A DNA stretch of 64,000 nt. Source: Archangium lipolyticum (lineage in GTDB: Bacteria > Myxococcota > Myxococcia > Myxococcales > Myxococcaceae). The notes below the pieces were generated by a model that saw only the letters and a list, made by a program, of their open reading frames with translations, had not been told where the DNA came from and made no database searches. The first letter of the stretch is position 1. Each line of letters begins with the position of its first letter. The stretch spans positions 62,001 through 126,000 of the forward strand of contig NZ_JANKBZ010000025.1 in the NCBI RefSeq assembly GCF_024623785.1, read 5' to 3'. This document shows positions 43,042-52,800 of this stretch, in pieces. The position numbers were made by a program, and so were the translations under genes.

Positions 43042-44025
43042 ATGGTCGGCGGCAACATGAAAGTCGACCACCTGCTGGTCCTCGCGGATCCCGCGTCGCC
43101 CTACCTGAAACACCTCGAGCGGCTGGCCCCGAGAATCACCCTCACCGTCGGGCTCTCCGAGGAGCAGCTGGGACCGGCCATCGAACGGGCCCAGGTGCTG
43201 CTGATAGGGGCGCAGAAGAAGGAGCTGCTGCGCACGCTGCTACCACGGGCGAAGGCCCTTCGCTGGATCCACGCCCTCTCCGCGGGGGTGGAGAATCTCC
43301 TCGTCGAGGAGCTCATCCAGGGTCCGTTTCCCCTCACCAATTCGAAGGGGGTCTTCAGCGGTTCGCTCGGGGAGTTCGCCCTGGCCGCGATGTTGTACTT
43401 CGCCAAGGATCTGCGCCGCCTGGTGCGACAGCAGGCCGAGGCACGTTGGGAACAGTTCACGCCCGTGGAGCTGCGTGGACGGACCCTGGGCATCCTCGGA
43501 TATGGAGACATCGGCCGCGCGGCCGCGGAACGAGCCAGGCCTTTTGGAATGCGCATCCTCGCCAGCCGTCGCCAGCCGTCGCGCAGTGAGGGGGATCCGC
43601 TGGTGGACGAGTTGTTTCCCCTCGAGCGGCGGCTGGAGATGATCGCCGCCTCGGACTACCTGCTCCTGGCCATGCCCCACACGTCCGGAACGCACCGGCT
43701 GATGGGTGAAACGGAGCTGCGGGCCATGAAGCCTGGGTCCGTGCTGATCAACCTGGGCCGCGGTAGCACCGTGGACGAACAGGCGTTGGTGAAGGTGCTG
43801 GAAGAAGGACGTCTGCGCGGGGCCGCACTGGATGTCTTCGAGACGGAGCCGCTGCCGGTGGGCCATGCCTTCTGGCGGCTCGAGAACGTCCTGCTCTCAC
43901 CGCATTGCGCCGATCAAACGCCTGGCTGGCGGGAGGACACCGTGGCGCTCTTCCTGCGCAACCTCGACCGGTTCGAGAGGGGCGAGCCATTGGTGAACCT
44001 CGTCGACAAGGTGGCGGGTTACTGA
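43042..44025 (+). CDS. D-2-hydroxyacid dehydrogenase
   Basis: NAD(P)-dependent dehydrogenase of 327 residues that interconverts 2-keto and D-2-hydroxy acids. The Rossmann motif is LGILGYGDIGRAAAERA, followed by the family's NLGRGSTVDEQALV. The catalytic Arg lies in this segment, Glu in FETEPLP, and His in SPHCADQT. The form resembles the glyoxylate/hydroxypyruvate reductase group. ATG 43042 has AGGGGGG upstream; ATG 43057 is an alternative. It is probably the last gene of the KAS III run. Confidence 0.88.
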   Translation: MVGGNMKVDHLLVLADPASPYLKHLERLAPRITLTVGLSEEQLGPAIERAQVLLIGAQKKELLRTLLPRAKALRWIHALSAGVENLLVEELIQGPFPLTNSKGVFSGSLGEFALAAMLYFAKDLRRLVRQQAEARWEQFTPVELRGRTLGILGYGDIGRAAAERARPFGMRILASRRQPSRSEGDPLVDELFPLERRLEMIAASDYLLLAMPHTSGTHRLMGETELRAMKPGSVLINLGRGSTVDEQALVKVLEEGRLRGAALDVFETEPLPVGHAFWRLENVLLSPHCADQTPGWREDTVALFLRNLDRFERGEPLVNLVDKVAGY

Positions 44026-44063
44026 GCCGCGACGCGTCCTCGAGGTTGCGGTAAGCATCGGCC

Positions 44064-45320
44064 ATGAGACCGACCACTGCGTTTCTCAGCCTCGCCCTGC
44101 TCGTGAGCCCGGCCTGCATCCACGGCACGAATCGCCAGGAGACCCCGGCCACCCCCTCGCCCGAGGAGCTCGCCGAGCGCGGCCGCGCGCTCGCCAGACG
44201 CGTCATCATTGTCGATGGCCACGTCGACGTGCCCTACCGCCTCAGGGAGAAGCTGGGTCCCGATGGGGTGCCCACCGAGGATGTCTCGCAGCGCACCGCC
44301 GGGGGCGACTTCGACCATCCGCGCGCCGTGGAGGGCGGCCTCGACGTGCCCTTCATGTCCATCTACATCCCCGCCGAGTATCAGGAGAAGGGCGGCGCCA
44401 GGGCCCTCGCGGATTCGCTGATCGACCTGGTGGAGACGCTCGCCCGCAGGTCCCCCGAGAAATTCGCCATGGCCCGTTCGGTCGAGGAGGCCCGGCGCAA
44501 CTCCCAGGAGGGCAAGGTCTCCTTCGCGCTGGGCATCGAGAACGGTGCCGCCATCGAGGACAAGCTGGAGAACGTCGCGCATTTCCAGCGGCGCGGCGTG
44601 CGCTACATCACCCTCACTCACTCCAGGGACAACCTGCTCAGCGATGCCTCCTTCAACACGGGCAAGCGCACCTGGAACGGCCTCAGCCCCTTTGGCAAGC
44701 AGGTGGTCGCCGAGATGAACCGGGTGGGCATCATGGTGGATGTCTCCCACCTCTCGGATGACGCCATCCGGCAGGCGGTGGAGGCGAGCCAGGTCCCCGT
44801 CATCGCCTCGCACTCCTCGTGCCGCCACTTCACGCCGGGCTTCGAGCGCAACATCAGCGATGAGCTCATCCGCGCCGTGGCCGCGAAGGGTGGGGTGGTG
44901 ATGATCAACTTCGGCTCCATGTTCCTCTCCCAGGCCTCCAACGCCTACGAGGGGCAGTTCCGCAAGGCCATGGCGGCCTTCGCCCAGGAGCGTGGCCTGA
45001 AGCAGGACAGCCCCGAGCTGAAGGCGTTCGTGGAGTCCTATCTGCGCGAGCATCCGCTTCCCCTCGCCAGGGTGGAGGATGTGGCCGACCACATCGATCA
45101 CGTGGTGAAGCTGGTGGGGATCGATCACGTGGGGCTCGGCTCCGACTTCGATGGCGTGGGCCCCACGCTCCCCATCGGGCTCGAGGACGTGTCCCGGTAT
45201 CCCAACCTCTTCCGCGTCCTCCTCGAGCGCGGCTATGGCGAGGCGGACATCGAGAAGATCGCCTCGGGCAACGTCTTCCGCGTGTGGCAGCAGGCCGAGG
45301 CCCACGCCGCGAGCCGCTGA
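44064..45320 (+). CDS. M19 (renal dipeptidase-like) membrane dipeptidase lipoprotein
   Basis: Zinc dipeptidase of 418 residues, cleaving dipeptides including D-amino-acid-containing ones. The first metal motif is DGHVDVPYR (HxD). ENGAAIE holds the bridging Glu, VDVSHLSD and ASHSSCRHF carry further His ligands, and GLGSDFDGVG closes the site. The N-terminus is a lipoprotein signal (SPAC, Cys about residue 18), so it sits on a membrane face. The enzyme could recycle peptides from prey or peptidoglycan. It starts 38 bases after the dehydrogenase gene. Confidence 0.88.
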   Translation: MRPTTAFLSLALLVSPACIHGTNRQETPATPSPEELAERGRALARRVIIVDGHVDVPYRLREKLGPDGVPTEDVSQRTAGGDFDHPRAVEGGLDVPFMSIYIPAEYQEKGGARALADSLIDLVETLARRSPEKFAMARSVEEARRNSQEGKVSFALGIENGAAIEDKLENVAHFQRRGVRYITLTHSRDNLLSDASFNTGKRTWNGLSPFGKQVVAEMNRVGIMVDVSHLSDDAIRQAVEASQVPVIASHSSCRHFTPGFERNISDELIRAVAAKGGVVMINFGSMFLSQASNAYEGQFRKAMAAFAQERGLKQDSPELKAFVESYLREHPLPLARVEDVADHIDHVVKLVGIDHVGLGSDFDGVGPTLPIGLEDVSRYPNLFRVLLERGYGEADIEKIASGNVFRVWQQAEAHAASR

Positions 45321-45324
45321 GCGC

Positions 45325-45461
45325 CTACGGAGCGCGCAGGGCCTTCTCGTAGGCGGCCTGCAACCGCTCGGCGACGGAAGGGCCCTGCGTCCCCAGGCGC
45401 CCAGATGCGCGAAGATGGGGACGAGCGCGATGGCTTTCTCCGTCCCCGAAGACCTCGAGTG
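45325..45461 (-). pseudogene. Possible remnant of a gene 3' end
   Basis: On the minus strand a frame ends GPSVAERLQAAYEKALRAP-stop at 45325, a plausible protein C-terminus. A preceding stretch, AIALVPIFAHLGAWG, continues only if one base is added or lost near 45405. No start or ribosome binding site is present. It may be a decayed gene tail or chance in a GC-rich genome. The rest of the 281-bp gap holds the palindrome listed next. Confidence 0.2.
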
Positions 45462-45556
45462 AGAGGTTGATCGGGCAACCCGACCGATGTTCGGCGCGCA
45501 TGCTCCTGCTCCCAGGGAAACCGGTTGCATTCTCGTACCAGTATCCCTAACCTGAA

Positions 45557-45579
45557 ACTGGTTGCGATTTGCAACCAGT
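45557..45579. promoter_or_regulatory. Perfect 9-5-9 palindrome before the serine hydrolase gene
   Basis: ACTGGTTGC (45557-45565) and GCAACCAGT (45571-45579) are perfect inverted arms around GATTT. A related half-site, ACCGGTTGC, lies at 45520-45528, 37 bases upstream. The palindrome ends 22 bases before the start codon at 45602, a position suited to a repressor operator; no regulator gene is adjacent. Confidence 0.6.
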
Positions 45580-45601
45580 CATCGCGGGAAAGGATCGGAC
45601 G

Positions 45602-46819
45602 ATGCAACGTCGAGAGGACACCTGCTCGGGGTTTTCCAAGGAGGGGCTCGACCGCATGCATGCGGCCATGGCCGCCTACGTCGAACGCGGCGAACTGCCG
45701 GGCGTCGTGACGCTGCTCAGCCGAGGGAGCGAAGTGCACGCGGACGCGATCGGCCTGCAATCCTTTGGCGGCGCGGCACCGATGCGGCGCGACACCCTTT
45801 TCCGGATCGCCTCGCTGACCAAGCCGATCTCAGGGGTCGCTGCGATGCTCCTGGTGGAAGACGGAAAGCTCAGCCTCGACGAGCCCGTGGACCGGCTGCT
45901 GCCCGAGCTCGCCAACCGCAGGGTTCTCAGGAGCCTCGGCGGGCCCGTGGATGACACCGTGCCGGCCAGACGCCCGATTCTCGTCAGCGATCTCCTGACG
46001 CTGCGCATGGGCATGGGCGCCATCATGACGCCGGGCGAGTATCCGATCGTCCAGGCCATGGCCGAGCGGGGGGTCGCGGTCGGCCCCTGGTTGCCGAAGG
46101 CGCCGAGTCCGGACGCCTGGCTTCGCGCCCTGGGCTCCCTGCCGCTGATGCATCAGCCGGGCGAGGCATGGATGTACGACACCGGCCTCACCGTCCTGGG
46201 GGTGCTGATCGCGCGAGCCTCTGGCCAGCCACTCGGGGACTTCCTCAGGGATCGCATCTTCGAGCCTCTGGGGATGAAGGACAGCGGCTTCAGTGTACCG
46301 GCCGGGAATCTGGACCGGCTGCCCACCTGCTACATGCGCGCTCCCGCGCCGGGGAAGTTCGAGGCCTTCGACGCCGCCGGTGGGGACAGCCAGTTCAGCC
46401 GCCCTCCGGGCTTCCCGTCCGCGTCTGGCGGCCTGGTCTCGACGGCGGACGACTATCTGGCCTTCGCGAGGATGATGCTGAACAAGGGGGCGCACGGGGG
46501 CAGGCGCCTCCTCTCCGAGCGCTCCGTCGAGCTCATGACCACCGACCACATCACTCCCCAACAGAAGGCCGTGTCGCCCTTCGGTCCCGGTTTCTGGGAC
46601 AAGCGCGGTTGGGGATACGCACTCTCCATCGTCCATGAGCATGAGGCGGGAGAGCCTCGGGGTTTCGGCTGGGACGGCGGGTACGGAACGTCCTGCTATT
46701 GGGATCCGAAGACCGGCCTGATCGGCATCCTGCTGACCCAGCGTTTGATGGACTCGCCAGATGCTCCACCCGCTTACGTGGACTTCTGGCGCTCGGCATA
46801 CGAGGCGATCCAGACCTGA
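45602..46819 (+). CDS. Beta-lactamase-fold serine hydrolase (class C/EstB-like)
   Basis: Cytoplasmic serine hydrolase of 405 residues (no signal peptide) of the beta-lactamase/penicillin-binding-protein-like family. The nucleophile motif is S71-L-T-K74, and the second motif appears as YDTG, with Tyr in place of the usual YxN start. The third, HTG-like, motif reads GWDGGYG. Members are esterases, lactonases or D-aminopeptidases more often than true beta-lactamases. ATG 45602 has AAAGGA 8 bases upstream; TTG 45569 lies inside the palindrome and is less likely. Confidence 0.85.
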   Translation: MQRREDTCSGFSKEGLDRMHAAMAAYVERGELPGVVTLLSRGSEVHADAIGLQSFGGAAPMRRDTLFRIASLTKPISGVAAMLLVEDGKLSLDEPVDRLLPELANRRVLRSLGGPVDDTVPARRPILVSDLLTLRMGMGAIMTPGEYPIVQAMAERGVAVGPWLPKAPSPDAWLRALGSLPLMHQPGEAWMYDTGLTVLGVLIARASGQPLGDFLRDRIFEPLGMKDSGFSVPAGNLDRLPTCYMRAPAPGKFEAFDAAGGDSQFSRPPGFPSASGGLVSTADDYLAFARMMLNKGAHGGRRLLSERSVELMTTDHITPQQKAVSPFGPGFWDKRGWGYALSIVHEHEAGEPRGFGWDGGYGTSCYWDPKTGLIGILLTQRLMDSPDAPPAYVDFWRSAYEAIQT

Positions 46820-47108
46820 CCCGCCCACCGGGCGCATGGCATCAGGCGAGTGGTGGGACCTGTCCCAGGGCGGCCAGGAAGGCTCCATGGCCTCGGACTT
46901 CGAGGGCTCCCTGCTGAACACATGTCCTGCAATTGGCGCCTCCCTGCGACTCCCGGCTTTGAAGGAGCCTTTCGTTCACAGGTAGGAACTGCCGCGTCGC
47001 GTCAATCTTTTTTCGCGTTCTCAAAGGCTGGATATTGGTATAAGGCCTTGTTTACGGGCTTTACTTTTTCTTCTCGTGTTCGCCCGGAGTGCGGAAAGGA
47101 TCAAGGGC

Positions 47109-49718
47109 ATGAAACGAAGCGGGAGTTCGTCCTGGAGGCGGTTCGTTGTTGAAAGCGCTTTCTGCGTCGTGGGCGTCATCGCGGGAGTGGGTTGCGCGGT
47201 GGCGACCAGCGAGGACGCCGTGGAGTCGGCGGAGTCCGCCGGGTACGAGGCGTCACTGGAGTCCTACGGCTCCAAGACGCTCACCATCGGGGGACAGACG
47301 TTTGGATTGACGTGGGAGGATGACTTTGGCGGTGACCTGAACAAGGGCCAGCCCAAGTCCTATCTCAACACCCAGTACTGGACGAAGGAGAACCTGGGCG
47401 TCAACTTCGAGCAGCAGGCCTATACGAACCGGGAGTGTCCCAACAATCCCAACAACTGGAACTACTGTGTCGAGAACGGCAAGCTGACGCTGCTGGCGAG
47501 ACAGGAGCCGTTGGACTGTGTGGTCTGGCAGCAGTGCACCACCTCCAGCCAATGCGGCACCAACGGCACGTGCGCGGCCACGGGCTACTGCGTGTATGAC
47601 CAGAACCGCAACGGTGTCTTCGATCACGAGGAGTGCGCGCCGTTCAATGGCACGGCGAACGCGCCGGTGAACGGGACGAAGTACACCTCGGGCCGCATCA
47701 AGAGCGACGAGAAGGTCGAGTACCGTTACGGCTACATCGAGTTCCGCGCGCGCATGCCCTTCGCGGATCTGCCCGCCGGGGCCACGCCGCCCAATGGCAT
47801 GTGGCCCGCCATCTGGATGCTCGGCGCCAACGGAGCCATCACCAACGGTGGCCGCGATGACAGCGCCGGCTGGCCCATGAATGGCGAGATCGACATCATG
47901 GAGTACACGCAGATCAAGGAGAACAAGGCCCTTTATCCGTCCAACGAGGCCATGGGCTACAACGTGCTGTGGCGCGAGTTCCCCGAGGCGGGCGAGCTGG
48001 CGGCCAACCCCGGTGGATGGGAGCCCAACGCGTGCAGCTCCTGGCCCAACAACGGTGACGCGAAGTGTGACGGGGACGTGGGCGGTGCGCGGGCCACCTG
48101 GGGCGGCAAGACGATTGACTACCACCAGTGGCACACGTGGGGCTTTCTCTGGGATGAAAGCGGTTTCAAGATCTACATCGACAACATGCCGCAGAACGGC
48201 GGCCAGCCCGTGGGCGTCTTCTCCACGGGTGACGGCGCGACCGAGTTCCGTCAGCCGATGTACCTCATCCTCAACAACGCGGTGGGCGGCGAGCTGGGCT
48301 GCCTGGGGTGGAAGGACCGCGCCTGCACCTCCAGCGCGCAGTGCGCCAATGGCGCGGCGTGCGTGAGCGGCAAGTGCCAGGAGACGGCGGGCTCGTGCGT
48401 CAACATCGACTGGGCGGCCCATGGTGACAAGGCCAAGCTCGAGGTGGACTACATCCGCTGGTACCACCGCAACTCGGGCTATGCGCAGGCGCCCCGGGCC
48501 GCGTGCCAGGACATCGACAACAACGGCGTGCCCGACAACCTCATCCGCAACTGCGGCTTCAACGAGGACTTCACCTACCACCGCAGCGACCTGTTCTTCG
48601 ACGGTGGCGCGGGCCTCACCGAGGTCATCAACGAGGGCGGTACGCGCGGCTTCGTGCAGTGGGTGCGCGTGGACAACGGCGGCTGGGCGAACCACAGCGT
48701 GCAGGTGCGTCAGGAGGGCTTCCAGCTTCAGGCCGGTACCTCGTACAAGTGGAAGGTGGACCTGAAGTCGAACGCGGCGCGCACGGTGCCCATCAAGATC
48801 GTCCAGGCGCACGATCCGTGGACGGCCATCGCCTCCTTCAACTGCAACGTGGGCACCTCGTGGACCACGTGCACCGGGCCCAACTTCACCGCGTCCGCCA
48901 CGGACACCTACAAGTTCGAGATCTCCCTGGGCGGCTCCGCCTACACCGGCGCGCAGCTCTACCTGGATGACATGTACATCGGCACCACGGCCAACGCCTG
49001 CCAGCCGGACTGCACGGGCAAGCTGTGTGGCAGTGACGGCTGCGGTGGCACCTGCGGCGCGTGCCGCACCGGAACGACCTGCGGCAGCTGGGGCCAGTGC
49101 GTGGCGTCCGGCGGCACCTGCACGCCCTCGTGCTCGGGCAAGGTGTGCGGCAGCGATGGCTGCGGTGGCACCTGCGGCACCTGCGCCACGGGGACCACGT
49201 GCAACAGCTCGGGCCAGTGCGTCAGCTCCTGCGTACCCTCGTGCTCGGGCAAGGTGTGCGGTAGCAATGGCTGCGGCGGCACCTGCGGCACCTGCGCCAC
49301 GGGCTCGACGTGCAACAGCTCGGGCCAGTGCGTCGGCACGGTCACGCCCCGGCGTCTGGAGGCGGAGAGCGCCACGCTGACGGGCTGCTTCGCCGAGGCC
49401 GGCGGTGACAGCGGTGGCAAGGTCGTCGCCTTCGAGGGCAATGACACCATCTGCTGGAGCAACGTGAACATGTCGGGCATCACCTCCGCGACGGCTCACG
49501 TGGGCGCGCCGTACACCGGTGGCCAGGCACAGCTGAAGTTCAATGGTTCCGTCATCGGCTCGTTCACGCTGAGCACGTCGACTGGCGGTTGGAGCAGCCC
49601 GAGCCTGACGAACCTCACCACGTCGGTCTCCTCGAGTGGCACGGGCACGCTCTGCCTCGTGGGGGTGACGCACCCGAACGGCTGGGTGTTCTCGGTCGAC
49701 TACCTCGACCTGAAGTAG
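47109..49718 (+). CDS. Modular GH16 beta-glucanase with Cys-rich repeats and CBM6-like domain
   Basis: Secreted enzyme of 869 residues. After a membrane/lipoprotein-like signal (residues 15-34, ending GVGC) comes a GH16 domain (about 55-455) with catalytic E260-I-D262-I-M-E265, typical of beta-1,3(4)-glucanases. Two Cys-rich knots interrupt it (about 140-165 and 402-425). A CBM4/9-like domain follows at about 480-625, three tandem Cys-rich repeats at about 631-742, and a CBM6-like domain at about 748-869. It would break beta-glucans of fungal or plant walls. ATG 47109 is used. A hairpin terminator separates it from the GH3 gene. Confidence 0.85.
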   Translation: MKRSGSSSWRRFVVESAFCVVGVIAGVGCAVATSEDAVESAESAGYEASLESYGSKTLTIGGQTFGLTWEDDFGGDLNKGQPKSYLNTQYWTKENLGVNFEQQAYTNRECPNNPNNWNYCVENGKLTLLARQEPLDCVVWQQCTTSSQCGTNGTCAATGYCVYDQNRNGVFDHEECAPFNGTANAPVNGTKYTSGRIKSDEKVEYRYGYIEFRARMPFADLPAGATPPNGMWPAIWMLGANGAITNGGRDDSAGWPMNGEIDIMEYTQIKENKALYPSNEAMGYNVLWREFPEAGELAANPGGWEPNACSSWPNNGDAKCDGDVGGARATWGGKTIDYHQWHTWGFLWDESGFKIYIDNMPQNGGQPVGVFSTGDGATEFRQPMYLILNNAVGGELGCLGWKDRACTSSAQCANGAACVSGKCQETAGSCVNIDWAAHGDKAKLEVDYIRWYHRNSGYAQAPRAACQDIDNNGVPDNLIRNCGFNEDFTYHRSDLFFDGGAGLTEVINEGGTRGFVQWVRVDNGGWANHSVQVRQEGFQLQAGTSYKWKVDLKSNAARTVPIKIVQAHDPWTAIASFNCNVGTSWTTCTGPNFTASATDTYKFEISLGGSAYTGAQLYLDDMYIGTTANACQPDCTGKLCGSDGCGGTCGACRTGTTCGSWGQCVASGGTCTPSCSGKVCGSDGCGGTCGTCATGTTCNSSGQCVSSCVPSCSGKVCGSNGCGGTCGTCATGSTCNSSGQCVGTVTPRRLEAESATLTGCFAEAGGDSGGKVVAFEGNDTICWSNVNMSGITSATAHVGAPYTGGQAQLKFNGSVIGSFTLSTSTGGWSSPSLTNLTTSVSSSGTGTLCLVGVTHPNGWVFSVDYLDLK
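48999..49334 (+). repeat. Three tandem Cys-rich coding repeats inside the GH16 gene
   Basis: Three units of about 36-38 residues begin at the Cys codons 48999, 49119 and 49229. Each follows C-x-P/x-C-x-GK-x-CG then GCGGTCG-C-x-TGTTC and ends GQCV. DNA identity between units 2 and 3 is high, so recent duplication is likely. Each unit has 8 cysteines, fitting a disulphide-knotted spacer. Confidence 0.7.
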
Positions 49719-49737
49719 TGGTCTCGAAGCGGTGATC

Positions 49738-49774
49738 AGAATCCCTTCCAGCGTGGTAGGCTGGAAGGGATTCT
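49738..49774 (+). terminator. Perfect 15-bp stem hairpin between GH16 and GH3 genes
   Basis: AGAATCCCTTCCAGC (49738-49752) and GCTGGAAGGGATTCT (49760-49774) pair perfectly around GTGGTAG. No T-run follows, but the stem is the longest in the window. Two copies of TTGTCTGAC (49778-49786 and 49792-49800) come just after. Confidence 0.6.
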
Positions 49775-49827
49775 GCGTTGTCTGACCATTGTTGTCTGAC
49801 ATTCTCAAACTCCGATTCTCACCCCCC

Positions 49828-52800
49828 ATGAACCCTCTCAATTCACTCCTCCACGGCGCGCGCAGCGCCTGGACACGGTGGGCGTCTGCCTGCGCGGGCC
49901 TCGTGCTCGTGGGTATGACGGCCGCCTGGCCCATCGCCGCGCACGCTCAAATCGCCAACCTCGCCCGAGGCAAGCCCGTCACGGTGTCTTCGTCGGATGG
50001 CGTGTTCACGGGCCCCTCCGCCGTCGACGGCGATCCCGGGACCCGCTGGAGCAGCGGCTTCAGCGACAACGAATGGATCTCCATCGACCTCGGGTCGACC
50101 GTGGCGATCAGCCGCGTGGTCCTCTACTGGGAGACCGCCTACGGCAAGAACTACAAGATCGAGACTTCCAACGACGGGACGAATTGGACGACCCTGAGCA
50201 CCGTCACCAACGGTGACGGTGGCACCGATGACCTGACCGTGTCCGGCTCGGGCCGTTACATCCGGATGCTCGGACAGCTCCGGGCCATTGGCTACGGGTA
50301 TTCGCTGTGGGAGTTCGAGGTGTACAGCGGGAGCTCGTCGACGAGCACGGACCTCGCCCGGGGCCGTTCCGCCACGGCCACGAGCATCGAGAACAACGAT
50401 CCCAACCTCGGGCCTTCCTTCGCTTTCGATGGCAACCCCAACACGCGCTGGTCCTCCGCCGCGGGGGTGGACCCCCAGTCGATCCGTGTCGACCTGGGCT
50501 CGTCCCAGGCCCTGGGCAAGGTGGTGCTCGACTGGGAAGGCGCCTATGGCAAGGCGTACACCGTCGACGGCTCCAACGATGACGCCACCTGGACGACCCT
50601 GGCCACCATCACCGATGGCGCGGTGGGCCGCCGGGAGATCGCCGTGTCGGGCACGTACCGCTACGTGCGCATGCGCGGTACCGCGCGCGGCACGGGCTAT
50701 GGCTACTCGCTCTGGTCGTTCGAGGTCTACAAGCCCGGTGACACCACGCCGCCTCCGACCCAGACGACCAACCAGACCGTCAAGCTGGTCTTCCCCGATC
50801 TGGCCTACGCGAAGGTGAGCATCTCGCCCACGCCGCTGGCCGTGTCTCCCATCCCGGAAGAGGGCCTCGCGACGCCTTCCGTGCGCAACCCGGCCAGGGT
50901 GGTCACCTACCTGGTGACCTTCCCGCCCAACACCACGGTGACGATGTCCAAGAACCAGTTCTCGCCCACCCAGCCCAACACCGACATCCGCCTGGTGCTC
51001 ACGGACTCCTCGGGCAACACGCAGCGCGCGCAGTCCGTCACCGGGCTCGCGGTGCAGGACGCGGTGTGGCAGGTGGAGATCTACAGCACGGGCTCCACGG
51101 ATCCCGGCGGCGGTGGTCCCATCATCCCCGACCCCTACGTGAAGGTGCCTCCTCCGGCGACGGCCGGTGCGTTCGCGGTGATCGCCCCCGCCAATGGCGC
51201 GATGATCACCAACACCCGCCGCCCCACGTTCCAGTGGGCCGCCGTCACCGGCGCCACCAACTACAAGCTCTTCGTCAACATCACCCGCAATGACTACGAC
51301 TGGAATGCGCCCGGAGCCCTGATCAACCGCTTCTCCGAGGTGGGCTCCACCACGGGGACCTCGTTCACCCTCAACCAGGACCTGGTCGATCGCTGGACCT
51401 ACAAGTGGTACGTCGTCGCCACGCTCGCGAGCGGAAGCACCAGCCGCTCGGACCTGCGCACCTTCAGCGTCTACCTCCCGGTGGTGGAGACCGTCGCGGA
51501 TGGCGTGCCGCTCATCAACGGGATGCGCGACCTGAACAAGAACGGCACCATCGAGCCGTACGAGGACTGGCACAACCCCATCGCCACGCGCGTCAACGAT
51601 CTGATGAGCCGGATGACGCGGCACCAGAAGGTGATGCAGCTGTTCTTCAATGCCAAGGAGTACCCCGACGCGGGCTTCACCATGGGGCCGCTGGCGCCGG
51701 AGGACATCGTCGCCTTCCAGAAGGCCTCCGCGGCCACGCCCCTGGGCATCCCCTACATCGACGCGGGTGACTCCATTCACGGCTTCAAGACGAGCTGGCC
51801 CACCCAGCCCGGTCTGGTCGCCACGCGTGACCCGCAGCTCGCCTACGAGATGGGCGACATCCAGCGGCGCGAGCAGCTGGCCGTGGGCAGCCGCGGCACC
51901 CTGTCGCCCCTGGCCGAGGTGGGCACGAAGATCCTCTACCCGCGCATCCAGGAGGGCAGTGGCGAGGACGCGGACGTGGCGGCCGCCTTCTCGCGCGCGC
52001 TCATCGCTGGTTTGCAGGGAGGCCCCGAGGTGAACCCCCACTCCATTTGGGTCACCACCAAGCACTGGCCGAGCCAGGGCGCCGGTGGCGAGGGCGGCAT
52101 CACCTACGACGGCACCACCATCCACTACCACATGCGTCCGTGGCACGCGGCCCTCGAGGCTGGCACCAGCGGCATCATGCCCGGCTACGCCGGCAGCAAG
52201 CTGCTGGCTCCGGGCCAGTGGGGCGCGGGTGACAGCCCGGGCATCATCAACTACCTGCGCCAGAACATGGGTTACACCGGCGTCATCTGCACGGACTGGC
52301 TGCCGGCGGGCGATCCCTGGGTCCGCTCGCTCATGGCGGGCTCCGACGTGATGGGCGGTGCCGATCCCGGGCAGATGGGCGACTTCGAGAGCCGGGTCAC
52401 CGATGCCCGTGTCGACGAGTCCGCCCGCCGCGTCCTCGAGCTGAAGTTCCGGCTCGGCTTGTTCGAGGACCCCTACCGCAAGGGGCTCGCGGGAACCTCC
52501 GAGTGGCACACGGCCGACAACAAGAAGGCGGCCCGTCTGGCCGCCCAGGAGTCGATGACCCTGCTCAAGAACGACGGCGCCCTGCCGCTGCGCATGGGCG
52601 CGGGCTCCTCGATCGTCGTCGCCGGTCCGCGCGCCGACGACCCGTCCTGCATGGTCACCTGGCGCTCGGACTTCCACAACACGGAGTTCGGGGCCCTGAC
52701 CATCTACCAGGCCATCAAGCAGCGCGCCGAGGCGGCGGGCATCACGGTGTACAAGGACGCGGCGCCCGCGGGAGTCACCCCCAGCGCGGCCATCGTGGTG

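Noticed and set aside
48999-49334. CRISPR-like tandem repeat
   Set aside because: The repeats encode Cys-rich protein modules in frame, and there are no unique spacers of constant length.
47253-49934. An 893-codon minus-strand frame opposite the GH16 gene
   Set aside because: Antisense shadow with low-complexity Ala/Arg/Val sequence; the GH16 domains on the plus strand are unmistakable.
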